Shown here piece by piece: positions 47,459 to 59,328 of a stretch of DNA of 64,000 bases (position 1 is its first letter; the number at the start of each line of letters is the position of its first letter). The notes under the pieces were generated by a model, which was not told the origin of the DNA, did no database searches, and saw nothing but the letters and a program-made list of their open reading frames with translations. Location: the NCBI GenBank assembly GCA_025449115.1, contig JAHLKC010000076.1, positions 124,001 through 188,000 of the forward strand, given 5' to 3'. A program made the position numbers and the translations under genes. This stretch comes from Chytridium lagenaria (taxonomy: Eukaryota; Chytridiomycota; Chytridiomycetes; Chytridiales; Chytridiaceae).

Positions 47459-49980
47459 TTACTTCTTCAGAACCCCAATCGCTGTCCCATCCTAACTTTC
47501 TGTCCTTCCTCAAACAAAAACTTGAAATCATTTGGCGCCTCAAACACCAAAACAATAGTGCTTCCAAGACGGAACCCTCCAACCTCCTGACCGCGGTAGA
47601 GCGTCCTGCCCTTGCCACCCAAACGTTTTTCGATAAAAGTACCGAGCGGTTGTGGACTCAAGTCCTCGGGAAGGTTGGTCTTGAGCTCCTAAATAATTAA
47701 AGACAGAAAAGAAAAGGGTTAGTAAAAACCATAGAATACATAACAGCGACACCGAACACATCCATCTTTTCCAGCCGCCAACTCCATAAACTTCCGAAAC
47801 TAGTCGAAATCCAAGGCCTGTTACATCTACACAGCATACAGCATTCCGAACGGCCATCCTCTTGTTAAAACGCATGAAAGCTTCACAATCCATTTGTCAT
47901 ATGGAATCCACCCAATATCGACAATAAAATCCACGTTATATCCCAACAAAGATTCCCAGACCTTTCCTTCAACTTAGATGCCAACACCAACCAGCAAAAA
48001 TATGAGCAGAAGCCAGACCATCAAAAAACTTCAGAATAGACCGAACTTCAACTATCCCCTCCAGTAACTTACCGGGTCCAAGTCAATCTGAATGCTTCCC
48101 ACATTCGTAAGCTCCAACAGGAATCATCGCAAAAAAACCCATGCGTCCACGTTCCAGTCAAGGTAACTCGCTCATTTAGAACAAAGAGATTCCGAATCTT
48201 GGATACAATCATGGGAGATACAGAGAGAAGCTCGCCTAGGAAAAAAAAGATGTTGTTGGTAAATTAACTCATAAAAATGGGGAACTAGAAGCATCGGCGT
48301 AAATTCATAAGTTCGTTGATAGATATCACATCTCTACCCCTTTGAATAAAATCCGCCAATTCTGTGGACGTATGAATGAAGACAAAAAAAGAGCGAAAAA
48401 TATCCCAATAAAACTTGTAAAGTGATTTGTAATGATGTTCCCGCAATGACGATTGTAATTGTTTAACGGAAGCATTTTCAGCGCCAAAATACTGCCTCGA
48501 AAAAAGATATTTCCTGTCCCTTTCCCTCCACCCGATACATCTATTTTCTTATAACGCTTCGTACCATATCACTTATCCTACAAAATAAACCCTCCCATCC
48601 TTTTCATGCGAAAAAAATAATCGCCAGATACAGAAAGAGGGAAAAAGAGAAAGAGGAAAAGTAAATAAATCATGCTATGTGCGCAAACCTGCGAAATGCC
48701 TCATCGTATTTACAGTCCAATCTGTAGGTGAATGAAATCTATGGTAGTCTCCGGGTGCAAGATAAATGACACAGTAATGCAACACATTGCCCTCAGAAGG
48801 TGCGGACTTAGCAGCCGGATCAGCCTCGGGGTGAAGTAATAGAGGTGGTGAAGTGTTGGGGGATGCGGGTGATGACTCAATAGTCTTGTATTGAAGTCCA
48901 TCCTTGCCGAGGAGCGCATCGACAGAGTATGTCACCCCCTTGACATGCTCGATCTGGCGGTTATGAATGGCACCAAAAGCAAGGACCTTGCCGTCCGGAC
49001 GGGCTAACCTATAATCACTTCAATGTCAGTTCAATAATGCCGGAGCGGTTGCTGATATCAGAAAAAGAACAGACGATGCAAAAGAACTGAAAAATACGTG
49101 AGGAAGAAAAAATAATGAGCAAAGATGAAATAGCTTTCTCACCAACGGAGAAGTCTTATCCACTGGTCTTGCACCATATTGCAATGTCCTGTAAAAGAAC
49201 TCGCCAAGGTTGGGATACGACGCGAGATCCTTATCTGCCATCTCATCAAGGTTACATCCAAACGCGTAGGAATAGGTCTTGTAAAGAGGTCCACGAAGAA
49301 ACGGAGGAACTGTCAACGAGTTGACCCAGCCCCATATTCTTGAAACCTCACGCAGAGGGAGAGCAGCATACATGCGAATCTAGTGTATGAGTGAAGTCTA
49401 ATTAGAATATTAAATGAGATTAGAAAGTACCTGTAATGGGCCTTCGACAACTAGATCGGGATCGCTTGGAGCCTTGTCCTTGTTTCTCATCGTCTGCCTT
49501 CTCCTTTAACCGTCTGAGATGAAGAAAGGCAATTACGGCTAGACCGAGAGAGATGGGGATGGGACGCCAGATGGCCTTGGTGTCAAAGAGAGCTTCGCGT
49601 GCTCGTCCAAACGACTCTACATATTGAGTAAGAAAGAGATCATGATGCTAAAGGATGTATACGTTGATGGGGTTAGTGGTGAGGGAAGGGGATGGTATGT
49701 GTCTGCTTAAATTCTATGGGGTAAATGTAAAGTTTTTTTTTGAGGGGTCATGACGCACTGGTGGTTGATAATTCACCGCGTGCTTCGCGGATTTTTATGA
49801 TAAAAAAAAAAGGGTACCTTTTGTCTCTTCTGAAAAAGTCTTTTTGTTGTTGACGACGATATTGACTGCTGTGAAATGATGCTACCCTTTGCCGAAATAT
49901 ATGACGAGGATATGACAGGGTTGAGGTGGTTGTGGTGGAGGAAGAGCAACTGCAGTGATTATATGATGAAGGTAACAATG
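47459..49980 (-). CDS. PSD1: Mitochondrial phosphatidylserine decarboxylase (Psd1 type)
   Basis: Decarboxylates phosphatidylserine to phosphatidylethanolamine at the inner mitochondrial membrane. A Ser- and Arg-rich presequence (HIFRQRVASFHSSQYRRQQ) lies near 49,880. A TM helix follows (WRPIPISLGLAVIAFLHLRR, about 49,560). Then come LREVSRIWGWVNSLTVPPFL, NLGEFFYRTLQYGARPVD and the catalytic-His segment LAPGDYHRFHSPTDW (about 48,730). RVTLTGTWTHGFFAMIPVGA (about 48,125) precedes the self-cleavage motif GGFRLGSTIVLVFEAP (about 47,560), where LGST gives the pyruvoyl group. The end is GVLKK, stop 47,459. No ATG precedes the presequence in frame, so the exact start is unknown. Slips occur near 47,475 and 48,110. 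Confidence 0.88.
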
Positions 49981-50398
49981 GTGATGATGATGTATGAAAC
50001 CGATGCCGTAAAGGCGAAATGGTAGAGATGAGTATTGCTGATAGTGATGATGCTAGTGCGAGGTGTGAGTGTGAATGTGGAGAAAGGTGATGATGTGGAT
50101 GATTGCTGAGTGCCGTAGCAGCAACAAGATTCGATTTGATCCCAGCGTCGTCATCTTCATTTTTTTTGTACTTACAAAAAAACTAACGAAAAAAAATAAT
50201 ACAAAAATAATACAAGTTTTTGCAATTTTCTTACAAAATAATTTGTGGTGTTTGTGTAGCTGTTGTGTATCGATGCACAAGGAGAAATAAAGAGCCCGAC
50301 TCAAACGACAACACTCGCTCACTTTTCTGTTCTAAAGTTATTCAAGGAACTAAAAACACACAACCACACCTTCACCAGCACTTTTCCCACTCCCAAAG
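49981..50398. other. Divergent promoter region
   Basis: About 420 bp between the diverging Psd1-like gene and the plus-strand membrane protein gene. It contains A/T homopolymers near 50,158-50,240. No gene is supported. Confidence 0.55.
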
Positions 50399-51128
50399 AT
50401 GCCGCTCTCAAAGATCATCGCTGCTCAAGCCAACCTCAAGAACTTCTTGATTGCTGCTGCTGCATGTCTCGTGTCCGTCTCTGTTCTCAGGAGGACAAAC
50501 TGGATCTTGTTTGGATCATCGCCTTCCGCATTCGCCTTCAACCCGACTTTGACCTCAACTTTGGCTACTCTGGCGAAGCCGTCGTGGCAGCTATCGGTGC
50601 CTCTGGTCTCTCTTTCTTTGGAAGACTTATCGCTGTCGTCGCCACCGCTGTTAACCTTGCGTGAGTTTTAATTTCTTAATGATCAGATGTCTTGATCGCC
50701 CGTCTCCCACATCTTCAAAACGCTTGATCTCTCTAGCGCCTTGACCTGTGAACTTGAACCGTGCTAACAACCGACTTTGTCGATCATCTTGGACATGCAG
50801 TCAGATCGCCTCCTACGCTGCCATCTCTGCCATCTTAATCAATGAGGGTGTCAAGGTTGCCGGTGACCAGGCCAAGACCTTCACGAGCGCCAACCAAATC
50901 CCTCTCGCCTCTGCCGCCCTCCACGTTGTCGAGACTCTCGTTCTCCTCCTCGCCGTCAACTCCCAGTCTGCCTCTATCGCTGCCTTTGCCGGTTTGATCA
51001 GCTACACTCGCTCGATCGCCGCCATAGGAAACTTCCTGGCTCTCCTCGCTGCTGCTCCCTTCCTTGCCCAGTCTTGGTCTACAAGCATCGGCAGGGATGG
51101 CAGGCAGAAGATTGAGAAGAAGAACTAG
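50399..51128 (+). CDS. Unrecognised multi-pass membrane protein, highly biased codons
   Basis: I do not recognise the family. The ATG at 50,399 gives MPLSKIIAAQANLKNFLIAA, followed by a first hydrophobic segment. After a frame change near 50,575 the text continues VVAAIGASGLSFFGRLIAVV and TAVNLA to a gtgagt donor at about 50,660. The second exon (from about 50,803) reads SQIASYAAISAILINEGV, then Ala/Leu/Ser-rich helices including VVETLVLLLAVNSQSASIAA and AIGNFLALLAAAPFLAQ, and a basic end (RDGRQKIEKKN). This gives about 215 residues and four to five predicted TM segments. Strong preference for C-ending codons, like the Qcr2 and peroxidase genes, suggests high expression. An AT-rich, T-rich 3' UTR follows. 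Confidence 0.65.
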
Positions 51129-51845
51129 AAAAAATCATCTCACGACTTTTTCCCTTCCTCTTTTTCTCCGTTATGTCTCCCATAACTCCTACTAGGGCAG
51201 GTTGATTGGGCTGCTTGGCTTTTCTTTAACTTCGATTCCTCTCCCTCTGTGCGCCTATTTGCTTTGGTGCTGGAATCTCAATTTAATTTACTTTGTTTTT
51301 CTCCTCCTTTATGCCATTTACTTGCCACTCTTTGGCACGCTCTTTGTTGTAATAGATGTTGGTTCAAGATGCTTTTTTATTTATCTTTTTGTCTTAGAAA
51401 ACGAAAAAAGAATAAGTTAAATAAATAGGTCAAATCGCGATTAGATGGAAGATACGATGTATTTAATTGTGTAGAGTAGAGCTGTCGGTATAATTTTAAT
51501 CTAGTCCTGCTTTTAATAATTGCCCTCCCTCCGTTTCAAAAAACCACTGCGTAGCTGTAAACATAGAGAAAGCTCCTATAAAGAATTTGGTGTATAAGTG
51601 CTTTGATTCTCAGTAATAAATCAAGCACATGTATTATATAATGGATTATATCAGAATTGATTTAAAGAAAAAAGGGCTAAAATATAGATGCAAAAAAAAC
51701 CATTTTATTTACTTTAAACCTTTTATAAAAAAGAGAACGAATTGAATTATCACTGAGAAGCGAAGAAGAAAAGAGGAGCGAAAATGTTTTTATAAGAGCA
51801 AGAATGAAAGTCTACTACGAATCAAGAATGACAGGCTATTAAGAA
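51129..51845. other. Convergent intergenic region
   Basis: About 720 bp between the stop of the membrane protein gene (plus) and the stop of the arrestin-like gene (minus). AT-rich, with no supported gene. Confidence 0.6.
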
Positions 51846-52968
51846 TCACTCTTCATTCTCTTCTTGGATCGCTGCTGCATTGCGGAGGACCCAAGCTCTA
51901 GTCTCCCCATCTGCCTCAATAAAGATGCAAGGCGCCTCAACCTTAAACTCTGGCTCCCCTTTCATTTTGATTGTGATTTCAAAAGCATGCCTCACAGCAA
52001 ACAATTCACACGTAATGTCTTGTAGGGCATCAACGCTACGATGATCCTTCCTTGACCTCCAATGTGTGGAGTCTATCGCAGCATACACCTCTCCAGCCCA
52101 AATCGGAGTACCAGACTTCCCACTCGTGTTGATGATCCGTCCAGCGACTTCAGGAACACTAATGAGTTCTCTAATGACACGGGTAAGCCCTTCACCGATG
52201 GATATGACAGTGTCTTGACGGATGGCGACAGAGACGGATTGGATGTTGCCTTTGTTTGAGATAGGACGGACGTGGTGAACAGTAAAACTTGACGGGATCT
52301 TTAATGCCAAAGATAGATTTATCAACTGAGACTCTCCATTCAAGCTGTTCATTCACTCCAGCGATCACAACACTGGTGTCGGCACCTTCTCTTCTTAAAA
52401 CAGTGGGGACATCGATTCTTGGGAAAATCAACGCTCTCTGTCGCTTCTCTATCTTGATGGTGGATCCAAAGAGACCAGGTGCGAGGCCGACCTCGGCTTC
52501 AAGCTTGTAGGATATGTTGACGTTATCCGCAGCACTGTCCGACCATTGAGTAGCCACTGACGGAGGGAGGGTGGAGGTGACCTTTTCGAGGAGAGTGAAT
52601 TCAAAGGGGAAGGAATGTGTGCCAGCCTTCAGTGAGATGGACCTCTCACTCTTCTTCTTGGCATCAGCACTAGCTGGGGCTAGAAGGATCTTGGATTGCT
52701 CCAAAAAAATCATTCTTGATACTTTGGGATGAATAAACGGACTTGCAGGAGATGGAGTAGAGTCTGGCCTCCATTCGCCAATGCCAGAGATGGAGGCGGA
52801 GAGTTCCCCAAAGAGTGAGATTTTGACGGAGGCAATTGAGATAGACTTTGTTGCCAGAAACTTGAGGTTTCCAGAGACGGTAGCTACGGGAGTGACACCC
52901 AGATAGCCATGAAACAATGATTTTGATCCTTCGATGGGCTCGATGCTGATATCCTCGATGGCGGGCAT
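51846..52968 (-). CDS. Arrestin-fold (alpha-arrestin-like) protein
   Basis: About 375 residues, from MPAIEDISIEPIEGSKSLFH (ATG 52,968) to a stop at 51,846. The text is beta-rich with arrestin-type elements. The N-terminal sandwich includes GNLKFLATKSISIASVKISL, KAGTHSFPFEFTLLEKVTST, LPPSV and NISYKLEAEVGL. A C-terminal sandwich contains VKFTVHHVRPISNKGNIQSV and CELFAVRHAFEITIKMKGE. The pattern of G-T-H-S-F-P-F-x-F then L-P-P-S is characteristic of arrestin-N domains. One one-base slip near 52,275 joins the two halves. Fungal alpha-arrestins recruit Rsp5-type ubiquitin ligases through PY motifs; I see none here, so the role may differ (adaptor or sorting). Confidence 0.72.
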
Positions 52969-53607
52969 GACAGGGGTGATTGAGGGTGGAGGTGGGGGGG
53001 CAAGTCGAAAGAAAAATAAATATTTTTTTATTTATTTTATTTTTTTTGCAAAGCTGTTTAGATTCGTCGTTGTACAGTACACCAATCCGAAAGATTGTCC
53101 CCATGAAGCCTTTCGTAGAGCGGCATCCATGCAGGTGTGTCAATCTTTGATTCATCCAAGCTGGAATCTTAACAAAATATTTGGAAACAATCGAGGTTAA
53201 GCAGCAACCTTCTATCAAGGCTGAAGGAAGGGAGGGTCTTAGTGGAAGATAGGAGAGGACGAACACGATATTACAAACACATACCATACGCCATTTCTTG
53301 CATGAGATGGCCGTGATAAAGAGTCGCTAGAAACTAAGGCACACGCGAAAGTTTGAGTTAAACCACTCTAGCAGCATGGGGGGTTGGAATTCCAAAAATA
53401 AGAGGTCGACCCAGCTCAAGGTCGCCCCTGAATCTGTCAAAGACATGACAGTCTATCAAAGATCCCTGAAAACGAAAAGGCTCGAAACCTCCGTGCTCTC
53501 GACGAGCGCAGTATTCGACAAGGTTCCCTCCGTCTTTCCCGCCAAAGCGGGGGCCCTAACCAAGAACTATCCGCTCTAAGGATCCAGGATCCATCCGAAG
53601 TTTCACC
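52969..53607. other. Divergent promoter region with a possible upstream coding piece
   Basis: About 640 bp between the arrestin-like gene (minus) and the SAM-TIR-NACHT gene (plus). A 67-codon open frame at 53,376-53,579 (MGGWNSKNKRSTQLKVAPES start) ends just before the next ATG. It could be a small gene, an upstream ORF, or the true N-terminus of the next gene separated by a frame slip. T-rich runs lie at 53,020-53,050. Confidence 0.4.
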
Positions 53608-56600
53608 ATGCAACCCGCGTCGCCGCTGGACGCCAGAGCTTTGGACTCAACGTCCAAATTGTCGACGGCGACAGCGGACGCAGATGAACCTGACACACCA
53701 CTTCGTTCGTTTCTGCAAGCGGCGGGGCTCGGGATGGTGAGTCGTTTCTTTTGTTTCTTATGGCGACAAACTTTGACATGTTCCAAACAGTACCTCCGAA
53801 CGTTCCGCTTAGAGGGTCTTGAAGCCAGTCCCAACGATCTCAGCATTCTCATCGACCTCGACGAATTCACACTAAATGCTCTCCTCCTTGACATGAATAT
53901 GAAATTAGTGCATAAGGCCGTACTTATTTCAAAGCTTAAGGGTTCAGACACCTGTAGCTTCTGTCACATCACCCTACTCTGTCAAATGGAAGGCCAGTGA
54001 CGGATCCCTTGTTGGTCCAGGTCCAGGATTCGGTTTTCAAACTGGCAATTTGGAAGAGCCGATACGTGCATCCGTCTCTCATGTCGTGATGTCAAGCACA
54101 ACTGATTTATCCATGGAAGCAGGTTATATCTCCGGTAATTAGATTTGTAGTATTTTTATGGCTTAGTAACTTTGATATTTTTTTGTAGGCTCCACCAGAG
54201 AATCTTACTGTACTTCAGATTAAAGCTGGCGAAGCACAATTTGGAGCTTTTCCTCGGCGAGGTTCTGATCTCTCGGTCAAACCTCGGATTCAGCCAAACC
54301 TACCCGTTGGAAGTAATCCATAACACTACAATTAATTAATGTAATTAACAATATTGTAGTGGACCCAGTCAGGAAGCTCTTTGTACCAAAATGGTCATGT
54401 CGGCAGCAGAAAGCAGCTCATGACTTTTTCATAAGGTAAATTACCAACCAAGCCCACGATTATCTGACAATACCACTAGTTACCGAGTCGAAGCCGATCA
54501 AATTAGCGCAGAGAAGCTGGCGTTACTTTTGGAGACAAAGTCGAAGCATTGCTTTTTGATAAACGGTGCCTTGTGGATGGAATGGATTGGGATCAAGGGT
54601 TCCTGAATGGGTTAGAAAGATCACGGTATATTATATTGTTTTGCTCCGAAGCAGCATTGGAGAAAGTTAAAGTTGCCCATTTGGTTGAAGATAACATGTT
54701 GCTAGAGGTTTGTGTCATGTTGCAAATTGTTAGGACTAAATGATTTTTATAGTGGGAGCGGGCTCTCATTCTTAGGGACAAAAATCAAGTTTTCGTTCAA
54801 CCTTTACTTGTGGCTGCTTATCAAGATATTCAAGTCGGGTCAAAGATTTCAAAGGCTTTACTTCCTTTCAAAGCTTTCGATTTAAGCGAGTTCCCTGATG
54901 AACTTATGTTCCATCATTTAAGCACGAGGACGCGGACTATCAGAGAAATTCTTTCCGAAATTTTCAAGATTCAGGGCATCCGTCTTCTTCCAGATGAAGT
55001 TGAGGGGTAAGTTTAATTTCATGATAAAGTACTAACTAGCTTAAGAACAATTCCTAAATTGCTCGATGGTCTGTCAAGATTACAGGGCCAAGAAACAAAT
55101 GTCAGCGAAGCTAAAATGGAAGTCGTGGAGCTCGCACTCACCGCCCGTGAAGCCAAACAGCTACGCGAATGGCTCCGTCCCCTCAACATGGATGACGAAC
55201 GCTCCCGTCAACGTCGGCGTCACGTTACAGGAACCCGTCAATGGCTCCTCAAACAAGTCCTTGACTGGGCTCTTGACCACGCAGAAGGTACAGCCCGCGT
55301 TTTATGGCTTCGCGGTGCATCCGGACTTGGTAAATCCGTGATGGCGGGATACATTGCAGATTCGCTTCAATCCGACCATCTCCTTGGAGCAGCGTTTTTC
55401 TGCAAACATGATGATACGGAACGGAATGATCCAAAACGCGTTGTGGAGACGCTTGCGTATAGCTTGTCAAAGTGGAACCCAAAGTTCGGGAGAATGCTGT
55501 TGAAGATTCGCGACGAGGAACCAGATCTTTTGCAACGTGGAGCAGGGACGACGAGATTCACAAAACTCTTGCTAAATCCTCTTGTCACGTTAAATGAGAT
55601 GCGGATGCTGAAACCCGTCGTACTAGTCGTTGACGCTTTAGATGAAGTTGGCATCAAAGGCCAACGCAACATTTCCTTAAGATCTTTGCGCAAGATTGTC
55701 TACGTCTCCCACCTTGCATCAAACTCTTTGTGACCAGCCGTCCTGATCTTGATATTGTTGACGCGTTTAAACACATGAGACCTGTGAGCATTGAACCATC
55801 TCAAGAGGACAACCTCAACGATCTGACCAAAGTTGCGGAAAAGAAACTCGTTGATGAATTAAAGCTTTCACCGGATGACGCAAAAGCTGCCGCAAGGAGA
55901 CTAGCTATCATGTCTGAGGGGGTCTTTATATGGCTCAACCTCGCCTTTTATTGTCTCAAAGAAAAACTCCCCGCAAACGCAATGGAAGACGGTCTCGTCG
56001 CCATGGAACAGGTTATGACGATTGTGGATAAACTACCTGTCGGGTTAGATGAAATGTATAAACAAACTATTTCATCGGTTTACCTTTCTGGACCAGGGGT
56101 CGTCCTAACACTGAAATCATGCGGATCCTTGGCGCTGTAGTGTGTCTCCGTGAACCGGTCACCGAGAGCGCTTTGTCTGAACTCATTGGTATGGAGTTAG
56201 TGCTTCTTACATCGATATTACGCACGGCTCAAGCAATTCTTAATGTATCTGTACGGGACGCTAAAGTCAGGGTATTCATAAATCCCTGAAAGACCATCTC
56301 ACCAACCCTACACGGAGTCACCGTCGCTTTCGCGTTCGCATTACAGAGGAACATCACAGACTTGGGGAGACTTGCATCAACATCCTTCTTCGTGGCCTTC
56401 ATCGTGGATTGGCGCTATATCTGACGCGTTATCATACGCGTGCAGGTATTGGGCTGTCCATATCTCCGGATGTCTCGGCACAGCTCCATCCCTCCTCCGT
56501 CTCATAGACCGAATGTCGTCAGAACGGTTACCAGAATGGCTCGAAGCCCTAAGCTACCTTAAATCTGTTGACAAAATTGCTGTTGCGTCCCTACGCTCCC

Positions 56601-59125
56601 TGGTGTCATGGTACCCCCACACATCCATTGCATCACCCGTTATACTTGCCAAACAAGAGGCATCTCGGTCGGTAAATGGACCAAGAGCCACGAGGGTTCT
56701 AATGACGGATCTGTTAAGGATGGTGTTGGAGTTTAGGGCGCCGATTGTTGAATCACCTGAAGATGTTTATCGGTCGGCATTACCATTTTGTCCGTCTCTA
56801 TCGGCATTGTGCCAGGCTTATAGTCATAGGTATAAAGGTATTCCGTCGTCTATAGGGGAAGAGATGCAAGATGGGGGCCTTGTTTGTTTTCATTAGGTGG
56901 TCAAGGTCGTGATGATTCTGCACCCGTTCTTAGTGTTTCTATTTCATCAGATGGTTCAAGATTTTTGAGTGGATCAGCAGATGGTTCGCTTCGTTTGTGG
57001 TCATTGGAGACCGGGGAAGCCTTGAAAGTCTTTGAATGGGATGCAGGGGAAATTTCTGTCACAAAGACTCGCGTTGAAGCCGCCGCGATAGGTTATGGTG
57101 ATGGTAACTCTACCATCGGCCTCACAACAAGTGAAGAAGGAAATCTCGTGATTTGTCATTCGAACTTGGAGCGCCTTTACGTCAAATTCCGCTCGACCCT
57201 GAATCCATGGACTCGGCCGCATCTGAATCAACTGACGATGAGTTTGAGGAGGATTGGAGGGAGAGTGATCCTTCGCTTCCGTTTATTGCTGGGAATAGGT
57301 TTGGAAAGGCGACCGGCTGGGCGTGTATGACGGCAATTGTTTTTTCGAAAGAGACGAGGGTGGTGGTTATTGCTGGCGATGAGAAGATTGCATCAATTTC
57401 TTTGGATACAGGGAAGACGTTGTGGATGAGGAAGGAGTCAAGGTGTCAAATTATTCTTGTGAAAGCTGTGCAGCAGAACACAAAGCTGATTGTTGGAGCT
57501 GGAAGGTAGGCTTTGCTATTTTTTTTTTCTCCATGTCTGTTTCAGTTGTTTTCTGTTTTATTTATCTAATCCTTTACAGTGCAATAAGAATTCTAGCTGC
57601 AGACACAGGCTCGCCACTTTCGTCAATGGAAATTGCCCACCACCTTATCACCGCCCTCGCCGCAACAAAAGACGGTACCATCATCGCATACGGCAGCGAC
57701 GACGCCCTCATCCGTCTTATCAATTCCGACGACGGCACAACCCTCTGCACATTAGCCGGTCACCACGGTCCGATCACCTCCATCGACATATCGCCAGATG
57801 GCAGAAAAGTTGTCTCTGCCTCATCCGACGGAACCGTCCGTATATGGCTTTCAATCCCATCTCCTAAAACCTCTGACTACCAAAGCCATCGAAATGGGAG
57901 CTGTCGCTATCTTGTGAAGCCGGATTTTCAAGTGCGGAGAACATTGAATCGTCGTCGGATCCGTCAAGTCCGACTTCACCTGTGACAATTGAGCTGTCAT
58001 CGAGATTAGAGGGAGCGGATTTGTACGATACCGCGTCATCTTCGAGTGAAGTTGGTACTCATATCACGTTAGAGGTCATACGCAAGGCGTTACATGCGTG
58101 TCCATCACACCAGATGGTCATCGTGTGGTATCCGGTTCCATAGACGGGACAATTAAGATCTGGTCCCTCGACACGCTAGCACAGCGGAACGTAGCGAAGA
58201 AAGCCACACCGACATTGTTCTCTGTGTGGCTATATCAAAAAGCTATCTCAAGCCAGACACATCCAGCGACGACTCTCTCGACTCCAACCACAGCTATAAA
58301 GACGGTTCAGGAACCATATATCATCGTGGAAGCGTTGATTTAAAACGTATATCAACAACAAGTCGGCCTGACCTTTTCCCGGAGAAAGTCACGTCATCAC
58401 CTACAACGGCTCCTAAAGTCTCCTCTCCTCTTGCACGCGATTCAACCGTCGCCTCAAAACCTATCATAACATCTCTCCCTGAACTCGACGTTTCTGAACT
58501 CGTGGCTTCAGGGTCACGGGATCGAACCGTTAAGCTCTGGTCAACGTCCACTGGCGACCTGCTGCATACTTTTAAAGGTCACATGGCACCAGTTTACTCT
58601 GTCGCCATCCGGACTGACCGTAAAATGGTTGCCTCGGGTTCATCTGACGGTGTTATTAAGCTATGGTCCGTTGCATCGGGTAACCTTATTCGGGATTTCC
58701 ATCACGGAGGCGACCATGGCGGGAGAGTCAAAGACCTTGAATTTACAGCCGACGGTACACGTCTCCTCTCATGGATAGAAAACAAAGTTCTAGTTTGGCA
58801 TCTGCACAACGGTATTCTCGAAAACCGCATTGACGGTCCCGTACGATTGTGCGCGGACCATCGCCACATATGCGTTCAGGATTCCACCTCTGGCTTAGAA
58901 AAGATTCTAGATACTGCAACGTTTATGGAAGTAGCAGCAAAGGATCAACCTAAACCTGCACCATCGAGGGATGTCAAGATTGTGAATGGGTGGGTTGTGG
59001 ACGCTGATGCGAAGAGAGTAATGTGGTTGCCGGAAGAGTTTAGGGGAATGGCTATGACGGATTACAGTGGCAAGTTTTTGGTTTTATTTGGATACAAAGG
59101 AAGGGAATGTTTTATACGGCTGTAG
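53608..59125 (+). CDS. SAM-TIR-NACHT-WD40 NLR-like protein
   Basis: This has the architecture of a STAND/NLR receptor. SAM (53,695-53,945): [10 protein letters not shown], intron, [10 protein letters not shown], then [17 protein letters not shown]. After a linker of about 120 residues, TIR (54,410-54,880): [56 protein letters not shown], intron, WERALIL. The Glu of LLE aligns with the catalytic Glu of TIR NADases such as SARM1. NACHT (from 55,220): Walker [10 protein letters not shown] (55,310), Walker [11 protein letters not shown] (55,620), LFVTSRPD (55,725). A helical region runs to 56,880. At least seven WD40 blades follow, e.g. [54 protein letters not shown]; the stop is at 59,125. Slips lie near 53,948, 54,555, 55,705, 56,100, 56,450, 57,175 and 58,200. 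The function (ligand-triggered NAD+ loss or cell death) is inference. Confidence 0.82.
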
Positions 59126-59328
59126 ATAATGATAGAGGAAAGAGAAAATATTTTCCTCATTATGTCCGATATACATATTTTAACGAAAAGGGAAAGTATC
59201 AAATGTGAATTGGTCAATAGAACAGAGACAGTCAAAAATAGAATAGTTTTCTACAGGAGAGCAATGACTAAAGTACTTGGAAGGGAAGGAGAAAAAAGGA
59301 GATCAAAAGTATCGGACATCCAATGCAA

